Shown here piece by piece: positions 1 to 9,206 of a stretch of DNA of 64,000 nucleotides. The notes under the pieces are model-generated. The model searched no databases. It was not told the origin of the DNA and worked only from the letters and a program-made list of their open reading frames with translations. Origin of the DNA: Desulfatibacillum sp. (lineage in GTDB: Bacteria > Desulfobacterota > Desulfobacteria > Desulfobacterales > SpSt-501); NCBI GenBank assembly GCA_020725555.1, contig DYEU01000033.1, forward strand, positions 1 through 64,000, in the 5' to 3' direction. The position numbers and the translations under genes are program-made. The first letter of the stretch is position 1; every line of letters starts with the position of its first letter.

Positions 1-1202
<1,202 letters not shown>

Positions 1203-1206
<4 letters not shown>

Positions 1207-2351
1207 CGCGCCCCCCCGGGGCGCTTCTTCCGCAACGGCCCGAGCGCCTTCGCCACCTCCGTGTAGGGCAGGCCGAACGCCTCGGCCACCCCCCGGTGGG
1301 TCACCTTGCCCTCGAAGATGTTGATCCCGTGGGCGATCTCGGGGTTTTCGAGCGCCGCCCGGCGGATCCCCTTGTCGGCGATCTCGACCGCGTAGGGCAG
1401 GGTCGCGTTGGTGAGCGCGATGGTCGAGGTCATCGACACCGCCCCCGGCATGTTGGCCACGCAGTAGTGGATGACGCCGTCCACCTCGTAGATCGGGTCG
1501 TCGTGCGTCGTGGGCCGCGCGGTCTCCACGCAGCCGCCTTGGTCGATCGCCACGTCGACGATCACGGTCCCCTTTTTCATCAGCTTGAGCATCTCGCGCG
1601 TGACCAGCCGCGGGGCGGCCGCCCCGGGGATGAGGACCGCGCCGATCACGAGATCCGCCTCCGGCAGGTAGCGGCGGATGTTGGCGGGGCTGGAGACGAT
1701 CGGAAAGCAGTTGGGCGGCATCACGTCGGAGAGGTAGCGCAGGCGCTCGAGGTTGGTGTCGAGAAGGTAGACCTTGGCCCCGAGCCCGCAGGCGATCTTG
1801 GCGGCGTTGATGCCGACGGTGCCGCCGCCCAGGATGAGCACCGTGCCGGTGTCCACGCCCGGGACACCGCCCAGGAGTTTCCCTTTCCCGCCGTAGGTCT
1901 TCTCGAGGTACTTCGCCCCCTCGTGCACGGCCATCTTGCCGGCGACCTCGCTCATCGGGGTGAGCAGCGGGAGACTGCCGTTCGGCCGCGTCACCGTCTC
2001 GTAGGCGACGGCGACGCAGCGCGAGGCGATCACGGCGCGGGTGAGCTCCTCGGAGGCGGCGAAGTGGAAATAGGTGAACACCACCTGCCCGCGCCTGAGC
2101 AGCGGGTACTCCGCGGCAAGCGGCTCCTTCACCTTCATGATCATGGCGCAGGCCTCGTAGATCTCCCGTGCGGTGCGGCACATCCGGGCGCCCGCCTTCT
2201 CGTATTGCACGTCGGCGAACCCGGAGCCCTCCCCGGCGCGGGCCTCGACGAGCACCTCGTGGCCGCGCGCCGCCAGCTGCTCGACCCCGGCCGGCGTCAT
2301 GGCCACCCGGTTCTCCTTGGTCTTGATCTCCTTGAGCACTCCGATCCGCAT
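1203..2351 (-). CDS. ald: Alanine dehydrogenase
   Basis: NAD-dependent alanine dehydrogenase of 382 residues (family about 370), catalysing reversible oxidative deamination of L-alanine to pyruvate and ammonia. It opens with [20 protein letters not shown], contains the substrate-site segment MKVKEP, the Rossmann motif [13 protein letters not shown] near residue 175 and the conserved VANMPGAV near residue 300. An open frame continues upstream into gltA, but the ATG at 2351 is chosen because GGGGAGGAAG lies just before it and it matches the family N terminus. It follows gltA on the same strand with a 68-bp gap, so the two are probably co-transcribed. The last bases overlap the end of lon. Confidence 0.95.
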
Positions 2352-2419
2352 GATCCGCTTCCTCCCCGGGGGAGTCCCCCGCTTCAGGGTGTTCGGCCCG
2401 GGCGCCTCCCGGGCCGGGT

Positions 2420-3700
2420 TCAGCGCGCTTCGATGGGCACGTAGCGCCGCTCGGTGGGTCCGACGTAGATCTGCCGCGGCCGCCACAGGCGGCCCTCGGG
2501 GTCCTCGAGGCTCTCCTTCCACTGGGCGATCCAGCCCGGAAGCCGGCCGATCGCAAAGAGCACGGTGAACATGTTCGTCGGGATCCCGATCGCGCGGAGC
2601 AGGATCCCGCTGTAGAAGTCGACGTTGGGGTAGAGCCGGCGCTCGACGAACCAGGGGTCCTGGAGCGCGGCCTCCTCGAGCTCGCGCGCGCAGTCGAGCA
2701 GCGGGTCCTCGAGCCGGAGCCGATCGAGCAGCCCGTGCACCACCTCCTTGAGGATTTTCGCCCGCGGGTCGTAGGTCTTGTAGACGCGGTGGCCGAAGCC
2801 CATGAGGCGGAAGGGGTCCGCGGGATCCCGGGCGCGCGCCAGGGCCTTGCGCACCCCGCCCGCTTCGCCGCGGATCGCCGCGAGCATCTCGATCACGGCC
2901 TGGTTGGCCCCGCCGTGCAGGGGCCCCCACAGGGCGGCGATCCCGGAGGAGATCGCGGCGTAGAGGTTCACCCGCGCGCTGCCGACCAGGCGCACGGCCG
3001 CGGTCGAGCAGTTCTGCTCGTGGTCCGCGTGCAGGATGAGAAAGACGTTGAGCGCGCGCACGACCTCGGGGTCGATCTCGTAGGGCCGCACCGGCGTGGA
3101 GAACATCATGTTGAGGAAGTTCGCGCAATAGGTGAGGTCCGGCCGGGGGTAGACCACGGTGTGGCCGCGGGAGATCTTGTAGGACATCGCGGCCATGGTG
3201 CGCACCTTGGAGAGGAGCCGCGTCACGGTGACGTTGACCTCCTCCTCCAGGTTCTGCAGCTCGGGGTAGAAGCTGCGCAGGGCGTTCACCATGGAGGAGA
3301 GAATCCCCATGGGGTGCGAGGATCGGGGGAAGTTCTGGTAGAAGATCTTCATGTCCTCGTGGACGAGCGAATGGTCGTTCAGGAGGACCGAGAAGCGCGT
3401 GAGCTCCCTGGGGGAGGGCAGCCGGCCGTGCACGAGGAGGAAGGCGGTTTCCTTGAAGGTGGAGTGGGCGGCGAGCTCCTCGACGGGGATCCCCCGGTAG
3501 CGGAGAACGCCCCGCTCGCCGTCCACGAAGGTGATGGCGCTGCGGCAGCAGCCGGTGTTCGCAAAGCCCGGGTCGTGGGTGATGAGCCCGGTCCGCTCCC
3601 GCAGCCGCGTGATGTCGATCGCCCGCTCGCCCTCGGAGCCGACGATCACCGGAAGCCGCACCTCGCGGCCCCCGTAGCTCAGGGTGGCGAATTCCTCCAT
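2420..3700 (-). CDS. gltA: Citrate synthase
   Basis: Type II-like citrate synthase of 426 residues, condensing acetyl-CoA and oxaloacetate at the entry to the TCA cycle. The catalytic His segments [11 protein letters not shown] and [13 protein letters not shown] are present, followed by the Asp-containing NVDFYSGI. The N-terminal small beta domain typical of the Gram-negative hexameric type is also present. A GGAGG ribosome site precedes the ATG at 3700. A convincing sigma-70 promoter lies about 60-90 bp upstream and ald follows, suggesting a gltA-ald operon that links carbon entry with alanine/pyruvate interconversion. Confidence 0.96.
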   Translation of the reverse strand: MEEFATLSYGGREVRLPVIVGSEGERAIDITRLRERTGLITHDPGFANTGCCRSAITFVDGERGVLRYRGIPVEELAAHSTFKETAFLLVHGRLPSPRELTRFSVLLNDHSLVHEDMKIFYQNFPRSSHPMGILSSMVNALRSFYPELQNLEEEVNVTVTRLLSKVRTMAAMSYKISRGHTVVYPRPDLTYCANFLNMMFSTPVRPYEIDPEVVRALNVFLILHADHEQNCSTAAVRLVGSARVNLYAAISSGIAALWGPLHGGANQAVIEMLAAIRGEAGGVRKALARARDPADPFRLMGFGHRVYKTYDPRAKILKEVVHGLLDRLRLEDPLLDCARELEEAALQDPWFVERRLYPNVDFYSGILLRAIGIPTNMFTVLFAIGRLPGWIAQWKESLEDPEGRLWRPRQIYVGPTERRYVPIEAR

Positions 3701-3760
3701 GGGATCCTCCGGACCCCGGCAGGCGGGGGACCGGCCGGGGCCGTCTTCGCGTTTTTTTCT

Positions 3761-3789
3761 GCTATACCGTGCCCGCCGGCGGGGGTCAA
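3761..3789 (-). promoter_or_regulatory. Sigma-70-type promoter of gltA
   Basis: Read on the minus strand, TTGACC (3789-3784) and TATAGC (3766-3761) are separated by 17 bp. This is close to the sigma-70 consensus and lies about 60 bp upstream of the gltA start. Inferred from sequence only. Confidence 0.7.
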
Positions 3790-3856
3790 TTTACATCGGG
3801 GGCGCCTCGTGGTAGAAGATCGGCCGGGTTCTCCCGCCGCCGGCGAGGGGGGTGCG

Positions 3857-4654
3857 ATGGGCTTCCGCGAGAATCTGCGGACCAAGATCCGCATCGAGCG
3901 CCTGGCCGATCGCGTGCGCCGGAGCCTCGGACCCGACGGGAGCCCATCCCGCCTGGACCGGGAGGCCCTGCGGGAGCTGCTCGCCCTCTCCCCCTTCCTC
4001 CCCCAGCGGGTCCGTGACCTCGAGCTCTTCGTGGAGGACACCCCCGGGCCGGTCAAGACGATCGTCGTTCTCGACAACGAGCTTCCGATCTACCGCACGA
4101 CCGTCGCGGACGTCGCCCTGCGCAAGAGCCCGGAGGTGGCCGAGATGGTCCGCCCGCGGAACATCGTGCGCATCCTGAGGGACGGCGACGTCAAGCGAAG
4201 CCGCAAGCACGATTCCCTTGAGGCGATCCGCGCGGCCTGCCTCGCGCGCCTCGACCTCTCCTGGCGCCGCGAAGACATCGAGGACCTGCGGCGCGACGGG
4301 ATCGCCTCCTGGGAGGGCCGCTACCTTCCCGGGGTCGAAGAGGCGCTCGCGCTCTTTGCCGAGCTCCTCGGCTGGAAGACGCCTCCCGACCCCTTCCGTT
4401 CGCCGCAGGCCGAGGTCTTCGCGCGCCTCCGCCTTGGGGCGGCCGGCGAAACGGTCCTCGGCCCGGCGGTCTTCTTTGTCCCGGACCGTCCCGCCCTGGG
4501 CTTCGTCGCGGAGGACTTCGCCGCGGGGGACCCGGCCGCGCTCGAACGCTACCGGGCCTTCGCCGAAGGCCGGCTCGCCGCCCCGATCCAGGGCGAGGCC
4601 GTGTTCGCGCGCCTGCAGGACGAGCTGTTCGGGGAGCGGCCCGGGGGACCCTGA
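3857..4654 (+). CDS. Conserved protein of unknown function (265 aa)
   Basis: I do not recognise a named family. The product is a soluble, highly charged protein with no signal peptide or membrane segment. It starts MGFRENLRTKIRIERLADRV, contains a repeated-looking acidic/basic helical middle (RPRNIVRILRDGDVKRSRKHDSLEAI) and ends FARLQDELFGERPGGP. The ATG at 3857 follows a G-rich stretch (GAGGGGGG) that could serve as ribosome site. It lies 58 bp upstream of an NtrC-type activator on the same strand, with no sensor kinase nearby, so a partner or auxiliary role is possible but unproven. The codon bias is that of a real gene. Confidence 0.7.
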   Translation: MGFRENLRTKIRIERLADRVRRSLGPDGSPSRLDREALRELLALSPFLPQRVRDLELFVEDTPGPVKTIVVLDNELPIYRTTVADVALRKSPEVAEMVRPRNIVRILRDGDVKRSRKHDSLEAIRAACLARLDLSWRREDIEDLRRDGIASWEGRYLPGVEEALALFAELLGWKTPPDPFRSPQAEVFARLRLGAAGETVLGPAVFFVPDRPALGFVAEDFAAGDPAALERYRAFAEGRLAAPIQGEAVFARLQDELFGERPGGP

Positions 4655-4712
4655 CCCGGCAGGGGTGCGGCATCGCCGCGCGCCCCGCGCCCGGCCCTTA
4701 CGGAGGAAGGCC

Positions 4713-6200
4713 ATGTCCCGCATCCTCCTGGTCGACGACGAAGCGGAGCTGCTGCGCAACCTGCGGCGGCTGCTCGCCGCGGAGGGCTACCGCGTGGAGA
4801 CCGCCGCCACGGCGGAGGAGGGCCTGCAACGGGTCGAACAGCGCCCCCCGGACCTCGTGCTTCTCGACCTGCGGCTGCCCGACGGCAACGGGCTCGAGCT
4901 CTTCGGGGCCATCCGCCGCCGGGAGCCCAAGCTGCCCGTCATCCTCATGACCGCCTACGGGACGACGGAGGATGCGATCGAGGCGACCAAGCAGGGCGCC
5001 TTCGACTACGTGCTCAAGCCCTTCGACGTGCGGGAGCTCCTCGCCGTGGTGCGCCAGTCCCTGAAGGCGGGGGGGTTCCGGCGGGCGCGCATCGAGGAGA
5101 ACGGCCCCCCCGGCCGCCCCGCCCGGGAAAGCCTGGTCGGCCGCAGCCGGGCGATGCAGGAGGTCTACAAGGCGATCGGCCGCGTCGCCGCGACCGATGC
5201 GACCGTGCTCATCCGCGGCGAATCCGGGACCGGAAAAGAGCTCGTCGCGCGGGCCATCGTCGCCCACAGCCGGCGCGCCGAGCGCCCCTTCCAGGTGATC
5301 AACTGCGTGGCGATCCCGGAGAACCTGCTCGAAAGCGAGCTCTTCGGCTACGAGAAAGGGGCCTTCACCGGTGCCGCCCAGCGCCGCATCGGGAAAATCG
5401 AGCAGGCCAACGGCGGCACCGTCTTCCTCGACGAAATCGGGGACATGCCCTGCGGCGTGCAGGCCAAGGTCCTGCGTCTGCTCCAGGAGCGGAGCATCGA
5501 GCGCCTGGGCGGACGGGAAACGATCGGGGTGGATGTCCGCATCCTCGCCGCCACCAACCGCGACCTCGAGGCCGCCCTGCGCGAGGGGCGCTTCCGCGAA
5601 GACCTCTACTACCGGCTGAACGTCGTGACCATCCCGCTCCCCCCCCTGCGCGAGCACCCGGAGGACATCCCGATCCTCGCCGAGCACTTCCTGCGGCGCT
5701 TCGCCGCCGAGCTCGGCGCGGTCAACCCGGGGATCACCGCCGCGGCGCTGGAGGAGCTCCGGCGCCGCCCCTGGCCGGGAAACGTCCGCGAGCTCGCCAA
5801 CGTGCTGCAGAAGGCCCTGATCTTCAACCGCGGCACCCCCGTACGCGCGGAGGACGTGCTCGAGGCCCTGGACGCGGCGGATCCCCCGGCGTGGGGGGAC
5901 CCGCCGGGGGACGAGGCGCTCTTGCGGCGATGGGCGCGGGAGCGGCTTGCGGAGCCGGCGGGGAAGCGGCGGCTCGAGGGCCTGCTTGCGCGCCTCGAGG
6001 CCGTCCTCGTCCGGGAAGCGCTCGCCATGGCCGGCGGCAACCGCTCCCGGGCCGCGCGGCTGCTCGGCGTTTCGCGGCCGACCCTGCACGCCAGGATCGA
6101 AAAGTACGGCCTGCGGCTCGACGTGTCGGTCACCGAGGCTTCGGCCATCCCCGCCCGGGCCGACCCGGTGGGCTGGATCGTCCCCGGCCCCGGCGGCTGA
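4713..6200 (+). CDS. Sigma-54-dependent response regulator (NtrC family)
   Basis: A 495-residue bacterial enhancer-binding protein. Receiver domain residues about 3-120 (acidic pocket DD 8-9, phospho-acceptor Asp52, signature Lys in VLKPFD). AAA+ domain with Walker A GESGTGKE at about 169-176, the sigma-54-contacting GAFTGA loop at about 216-221, and Walker B VFLDEIGD. C-terminal Fis-type HTH (GGNRSRAARLLGVSRPTLHARI) near 435-460, then a 30-residue tail. ATG at 4713 is preceded by CGGAGGAAGG. No histidine kinase is adjacent, so it is an orphan regulator here. It sits directly upstream of a sigma-54 promoter at 6218 and may act on that or on the TGTC-N11-GACA sites described below; that link is inference. 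Confidence 0.93.
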   Translation: MSRILLVDDEAELLRNLRRLLAAEGYRVETAATAEEGLQRVEQRPPDLVLLDLRLPDGNGLELFGAIRRREPKLPVILMTAYGTTEDAIEATKQGAFDYVLKPFDVRELLAVVRQSLKAGGFRRARIEENGPPGRPARESLVGRSRAMQEVYKAIGRVAATDATVLIRGESGTGKELVARAIVAHSRRAERPFQVINCVAIPENLLESELFGYEKGAFTGAAQRRIGKIEQANGGTVFLDEIGDMPCGVQAKVLRLLQERSIERLGGRETIGVDVRILAATNRDLEAALREGRFREDLYYRLNVVTIPLPPLREHPEDIPILAEHFLRRFAAELGAVNPGITAAALEELRRRPWPGNVRELANVLQKALIFNRGTPVRAEDVLEALDAADPPAWGDPPGDEALLRRWARERLAEPAGKRRLEGLLARLEAVLVREALAMAGGNRSRAARLLGVSRPTLHARIEKYGLRLDVSVTEASAIPARADPVGWIVPGPGG

Positions 6201-6217
6201 GGTTTGCCCGAGGGCAT

Positions 6218-6232
6218 GGCATGGGCTTTGCG
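6218..6232 (+). promoter_or_regulatory. Sigma-54 (-24/-12) promoter of the uspA-CBS-uspA operon
   Basis: TGGCAT-GGGCT-TTGC, an excellent -24/-12 element with GG and GC ten bases apart. It lies 94 bp upstream of the uspA start at 6326, just after the stop of the NtrC-type gene. Unlike the other sigma-54 promoters in the window, I found no TGTC-N11-GACA dyad in the 200 bp upstream. Confidence 0.75.
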
Positions 6233-6325
6233 AGGATGAGGGTGAACCTGCCCACGCCCCCCCCTGGTGTCGCCTGGGGGGTGCGGGCGGGGAGCCGCGT
6301 TTCCCGCACACCGAGGAGGTGACCC

Positions 6326-6805
6326 ATGGACGATTGCCGCACCCTGCTCGCCGCAGTCGACTTTTCCCCCTTCTCCGGCGCCGTCCTGCGCGCGGCCGGC
6401 CGCCTGCGCGCCGCCCTCGGGGCCGAGCTCGTCGTCCTCAACGTCCTCAACCAGCGGGACGTGGACGCCGTCGAGACCGTGCAGCGCCTCTATCCCGCGG
6501 TGGATGTCGAGCGGTTCCTGGCGAAGTCGAAGGCGGAGCGCCTGGAGGGTCTCGCCCGCCTGGTCGCGGAACAGGGGCTGGACCCCGCGCGCATCCGCCG
6601 CATCGTGCGCGTGGGCGTTCCCCACCGGGAAATCCTGCTCGCCGTCGAGGAGGAACGGGCCGATCTCCTCGTCATGGGCGTCCACGGCCGCGGCCAGATC
6701 GCCGAGGCCCTTTTCGGGTCGACCGCGGAGAAGGTCTTCCGCCGCAGCCCCGTGCCGGTCCTAAGCGTCCGGCCGGGCAGGCCGGCGGGGGCCCCGCGGG
6801 GCTGA
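6326..6805 (+). CDS. Universal stress protein, UspA family (first copy)
   Basis: A 159-residue single-domain Usp protein. It begins with the family strand LLAAVDFSPFSGAVL and ends with the ATP-binding signature LVMGVHGRGQIAEALFGSTAEKVFRRSPVPVLSV (G-2x-G-9x-G-S/T pattern), so it probably binds ATP. A GAGGAGGTGACC ribosome site precedes ATG 6326. It is the first gene of a three-gene run (uspA, CBS/ACT, uspA) with gaps of 33 and 34 bp, behind a sigma-54 promoter. Such proteins modulate stress or energy-limitation responses; the specific target is unknown. Confidence 0.9.
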   Translation: MDDCRTLLAAVDFSPFSGAVLRAAGRLRAALGAELVVLNVLNQRDVDAVETVQRLYPAVDVERFLAKSKAERLEGLARLVAEQGLDPARIRRIVRVGVPHREILLAVEEERADLLVMGVHGRGQIAEALFGSTAEKVFRRSPVPVLSVRPGRPAGAPRG

Positions 6806-6838
6806 GAGGTTTCCCCCCACCTTCCAAGGAGGTGCGCC

Positions 6839-7519
6839 ATGCTGGTCCGCAACTGGATGAGCCGCAACGTGGTCACGATCGACGAGGACGGCTCCATGCA
6901 GGAGGCCATGGAGCTCATGAAACGGCACAACATCCGCATGCTGCCCGTTCTCAAAAACGGCGCGCTGGTCGGCGTCGTGACCGACCGCGACCTCAAGCGC
7001 GCCCAGGCCTCGGACGCGACCACCCTCGACGTCCACGAGCTGCTCTACCTGATCTCCAAGATCCAGGTGAAACGCATCATGTCCAAGAACCCGATCCACG
7101 TCCCCCCCGAGCTGACCGTGGAAGAGGCGGCGGAAGTGCTGCTGCGGCACAAGATCTCGGGGTTGCCGGTGGTCGACGAAAGCGGCCGCGTGGTCGGGAC
7201 CATCACCCAGACGGACATCTTCCGCGTCCTGATCGCCCTCACCGGCGTCGGCAAGCGCGGCATCCAGATCGCCTTCCTGGTCGACGACCGGCCCGGGTCG
7301 ATCAAGGCCCTCGCCGACCCGATCCGCGAGCACGGCGGCCGCATGGTGAGCATCCTCTCCTCCTACGAGGGGGTGCCCGAGGGCAAGCGCAAGGTCTACA
7401 TCCGCTTCTACGGTTTGGACCGAAGCCGGCTCCCCGCGCTGCTCGAGGCCCTGCGGCGCGAGGCGAAGCCGCTTTACCTCGTCGATCACCGGGAGAACCG
7501 CCGCGAGATCTACGCGTGA
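6839..7519 (+). CDS. Tandem CBS-domain protein with C-terminal ACT-like domain (AcuB type)
   Basis: A 226-residue cytoplasmic protein. Two CBS motifs are visible, about residues 7-60 (NWMSRNVVTIDEDGSM... VGVVTDRDL) and 78-135 (IMSKNPIHVPPELTVEEAA... VGTITQTDIF). They form a likely adenine-nucleotide-sensing Bateman module. Residues about 145-215 resemble an ACT-type domain (IAFLVDDRPGSIKALADPI), the AcuB-like arrangement. AAGGAGGTGCGCC precedes the ATG. Lying between two Usp genes, it probably forms part of an energy-state sensing operon. Its catalytic partner is not identified. Confidence 0.87.
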   Translation: MLVRNWMSRNVVTIDEDGSMQEAMELMKRHNIRMLPVLKNGALVGVVTDRDLKRAQASDATTLDVHELLYLISKIQVKRIMSKNPIHVPPELTVEEAAEVLLRHKISGLPVVDESGRVVGTITQTDIFRVLIALTGVGKRGIQIAFLVDDRPGSIKALADPIREHGGRMVSILSSYEGVPEGKRKVYIRFYGLDRSRLPALLEALRREAKPLYLVDHRENRREIYA

Positions 7520-7553
7520 CCCGCTGGACCACACGCCGCGAAAGGAGAACGCC

Positions 7554-8009
7554 ATGCCCGAATTCCGCAAGATCCTCTTTCCCGTGGACCTCTCGCCGGC
7601 CGCGGTGAAGGTCGTCCCCTATGTGAAACACATGGCTGAACGGCACCAGGGGCGCGTGCACCTGCTGTTCGTCGCCCGCGTCTTCGACTATTTCACCAGC
7701 ATGTACGTCCCCCACCCCTCGGTCACCCAGTTCGAAAAGGAGGTCCTCGAGGGGGCCCAGAAACGGCTCTACGAGTTCGCCGAGGAGCATTTCGGGCAGC
7801 CCCCGCCGGCGCGCGTGAAGGTGGTCGCCGGCGACCCCTCGGAGGAGATCCTGCGCTACATCCAGGAGGAGGGGATCGACCTCGTGGTCATGGGGACGCA
7901 CGGCCGCAAGGGGCTCGACAAGGTGATCTTCGGCTCGGTCGCCGAGCGCGTGGTCAAGTCCGCACCGGTGCCGGTGATGGTCGTGAACCCCTTCACGGCC
8001 CGGGCCTGA
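7554..8009 (+). CDS. Universal stress protein, UspA family (second copy)
   Basis: A 151-residue Usp protein with start ILFPVDLSPAAVKVVPYV and the ATP-binding tail VVMGTHGRKGLDKVIFGSVAERVVKSAPVPVMVV. It is closer to the Usp consensus than the first copy at 6326, from which it has diverged clearly. ATG 7554 follows GAAAGGAGAACGCC. It is the last gene of the uspA-CBS-uspA operon; the region beyond it carries regulatory dyads for the next gene. Confidence 0.9.
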   Translation: MPEFRKILFPVDLSPAAVKVVPYVKHMAERHQGRVHLLFVARVFDYFTSMYVPHPSVTQFEKEVLEGAQKRLYEFAEEHFGQPPPARVKVVAGDPSEEILRYIQEEGIDLVVMGTHGRKGLDKVIFGSVAERVVKSAPVPVMVVNPFTARA

Positions 8010-8019
8010 GGCGCCGGAG

Positions 8020-8061
8020 TGTCACTCCGTGCAGGGCAGAGGTGTCCTCCGCGAGGAGACA
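8020..8061 (+). promoter_or_regulatory. Two tandem activator-site candidates (TGTC-N11-GACA type)
   Basis: First site TGTC (8020-8023)-N11-GGCA (8035-8038) in the context TGTCAC. Second site TGTC (8043-8046)-N11-GACA (8058-8061), a fuller dyad. They lie about 97-138 bp upstream of the -24 box at 8158, the usual distance for an enhancer of a sigma-54 promoter. They match the spacing of near-perfect dyads at 13519 and 20353. Confidence 0.5.
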
Positions 8062-8157
8062 CTTCACCGTCCCGCCGCCTTCCCGGACAGCGCGGCGCCG
8101 CGCACCGAGCGCCCTCCCCCGGCTGCGGGGGCCGGCCGGAGGGACGTCCGGCGGCCG

Positions 8158-8172
8158 TGGCACGATCGTTGA
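8158..8172 (+). promoter_or_regulatory. Sigma-54 promoter of the cytidylate-kinase-like gene
   Basis: TGGCAC-GATCG-TTGA: consensus -24 box, good -12 box (TTGA instead of TTGC). The ATG at 8237 is 65 bp further on. Confidence 0.72.
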
Positions 8173-8236
8173 AAAGGGGAAGGGGTGGCGGGCCGCGGAA
8201 GGCGGCCGCACACCGCTTACGGGAAGGAGGAGCCCC

Positions 8237-8986
8237 ATGATCGCACGCACCCTCTCCATCGCCTACGTCCCCGGGACCTACGCCAAGAAGCGTCCCGAGC
8301 CAGCCGAGACGGCGGCCCGCTACGTCCAGGAATGGGAGGCGCGGCGGCGCAAGGTCTCCCGCCGGGAGGCGAACGAGGAGATCCCCCCCTGCATCTGCGT
8401 CTCGCGCAAGATCGGGGTCGGCGCCCTCGAGGTGGCCGACCTCGTGGCCAAGCGGCTGGACCTGCGCGTGGCCGACCGCGAGATCCTCGAACGCATGCGG
8501 GGGCAGACCCGGCTCGACGAGGAAACGGTGAAATTCTACGATGAGCTCTACCCCGGCAAAACGGTCGAGCTCTCGGCGCTGCTCTTCGGCAAGAAGTCCT
8601 TTCAGATGGACGACTACCTCCGCAACCTCGTGAACGCGGTTTACGCGATCGCCCTGCTCGGCCCGACGGTGTTCGTCGGCCGCGGCACCCACCTGCTCTT
8701 GCCGCGGGAGCGGGTGCTCGCGGTGCGGATCGTCGCCGGCGACGCCTACCGCATCGAGCGGCTCGCGGCCCTGCTCAAGGTCCCCGCCGAGGAGGCCGCG
8801 CGCACGCTGGCGAAGATCGACCGCGAGCAGCGCGCCTTTTTCCGCAAGGCCTTCGGCAAAAAGGACGCCCCGGCCTCGGAGTTCGACCTGGTCATCAACC
8901 TCGACCGCCTGCCCACGCCGCGGCTTGCGGCCGACCTCATCGCGCGGGCCTACCGCGGCCGGTTCGCCGAGGAGCCCGGGCGGTGA
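8237..8986 (+). CDS. Cytidylate kinase-like family protein
   Basis: A 249-residue protein of the Cmk-like P-loop family (nucleoside monophosphate kinase fold). Signs are the core strand CICVSRKIGVGALEVADLVAKRL near residues 53-75 (a divergent P-loop without the usual GK), VADREILERM, and VFVGRGTHLLLP near 155, followed by a LID-like Arg-rich region and DLVINLDRLPTPRLAADLI. ATG 8237 has GGGAAGGAGG ahead of it. The family is often seen beside two-component and stress genes and true substrates are usually not known, so a regulatory role is as likely as CMP phosphorylation. It is monocistronic behind a sigma-54 promoter with upstream dyads, and a long hairpin follows. Confidence 0.75.
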   Translation: MIARTLSIAYVPGTYAKKRPEPAETAARYVQEWEARRRKVSRREANEEIPPCICVSRKIGVGALEVADLVAKRLDLRVADREILERMRGQTRLDEETVKFYDELYPGKTVELSALLFGKKSFQMDDYLRNLVNAVYAIALLGPTVFVGRGTHLLLPRERVLAVRIVAGDAYRIERLAALLKVPAEEAARTLAKIDREQRAFFRKAFGKKDAPASEFDLVINLDRLPTPRLAADLIARAYRGRFAEEPGR

Positions 8987-9001
8987 GCCCCGGCCGCCCC
9001 G

Positions 9002-9046
9002 CCGCGGCCGGGCCTTTCCCCGGCCCGTCAGCGGGCCCGGCCGCGG
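9002..9046 (+). terminator. Long perfect hairpin after the kinase-like gene
   Basis: CCGCGGCCGGGCC (9002-9014) is exactly complementary to 9034-9046, with a 19-nt loop that contains a smaller hairpin. There is no clear U-run, so it may be a factor-assisted terminator or an mRNA stabiliser. Confidence 0.5.
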
Positions 9047-9134
9047 GGGGCCTCGTGCCCTTCCCCCCTCCGTGAATTCCCCTTCCACCCCGGTTTCCTG
9101 ATCCCGGCGCCCCCCGCCGTGAGGGGGGGCCGCC

Positions 9135-9162
9135 TTGCGCTTTGGCGAAAAACCTCTATGAT
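9135..9162 (+). promoter_or_regulatory. Sigma-70-type promoter of the PAS histidine kinase
   Basis: TTGCGC (9135-9140), 16-bp spacer, TATGAT (9157-9162), 44 bp before the kinase ATG. Confidence 0.55.
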
Positions 9163-9206
9163 GACCCCGCCGGATTCGATCCCGGTCGCGCGATGACGGA
9201 AGCGCC

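Noticed and set aside
2352-3128. N-terminal extension of alanine dehydrogenase into gltA
   Set aside because: The added residues are the shifted-frame translation of gltA; the ATG at 2351 has a ribosome site and the family N terminus.
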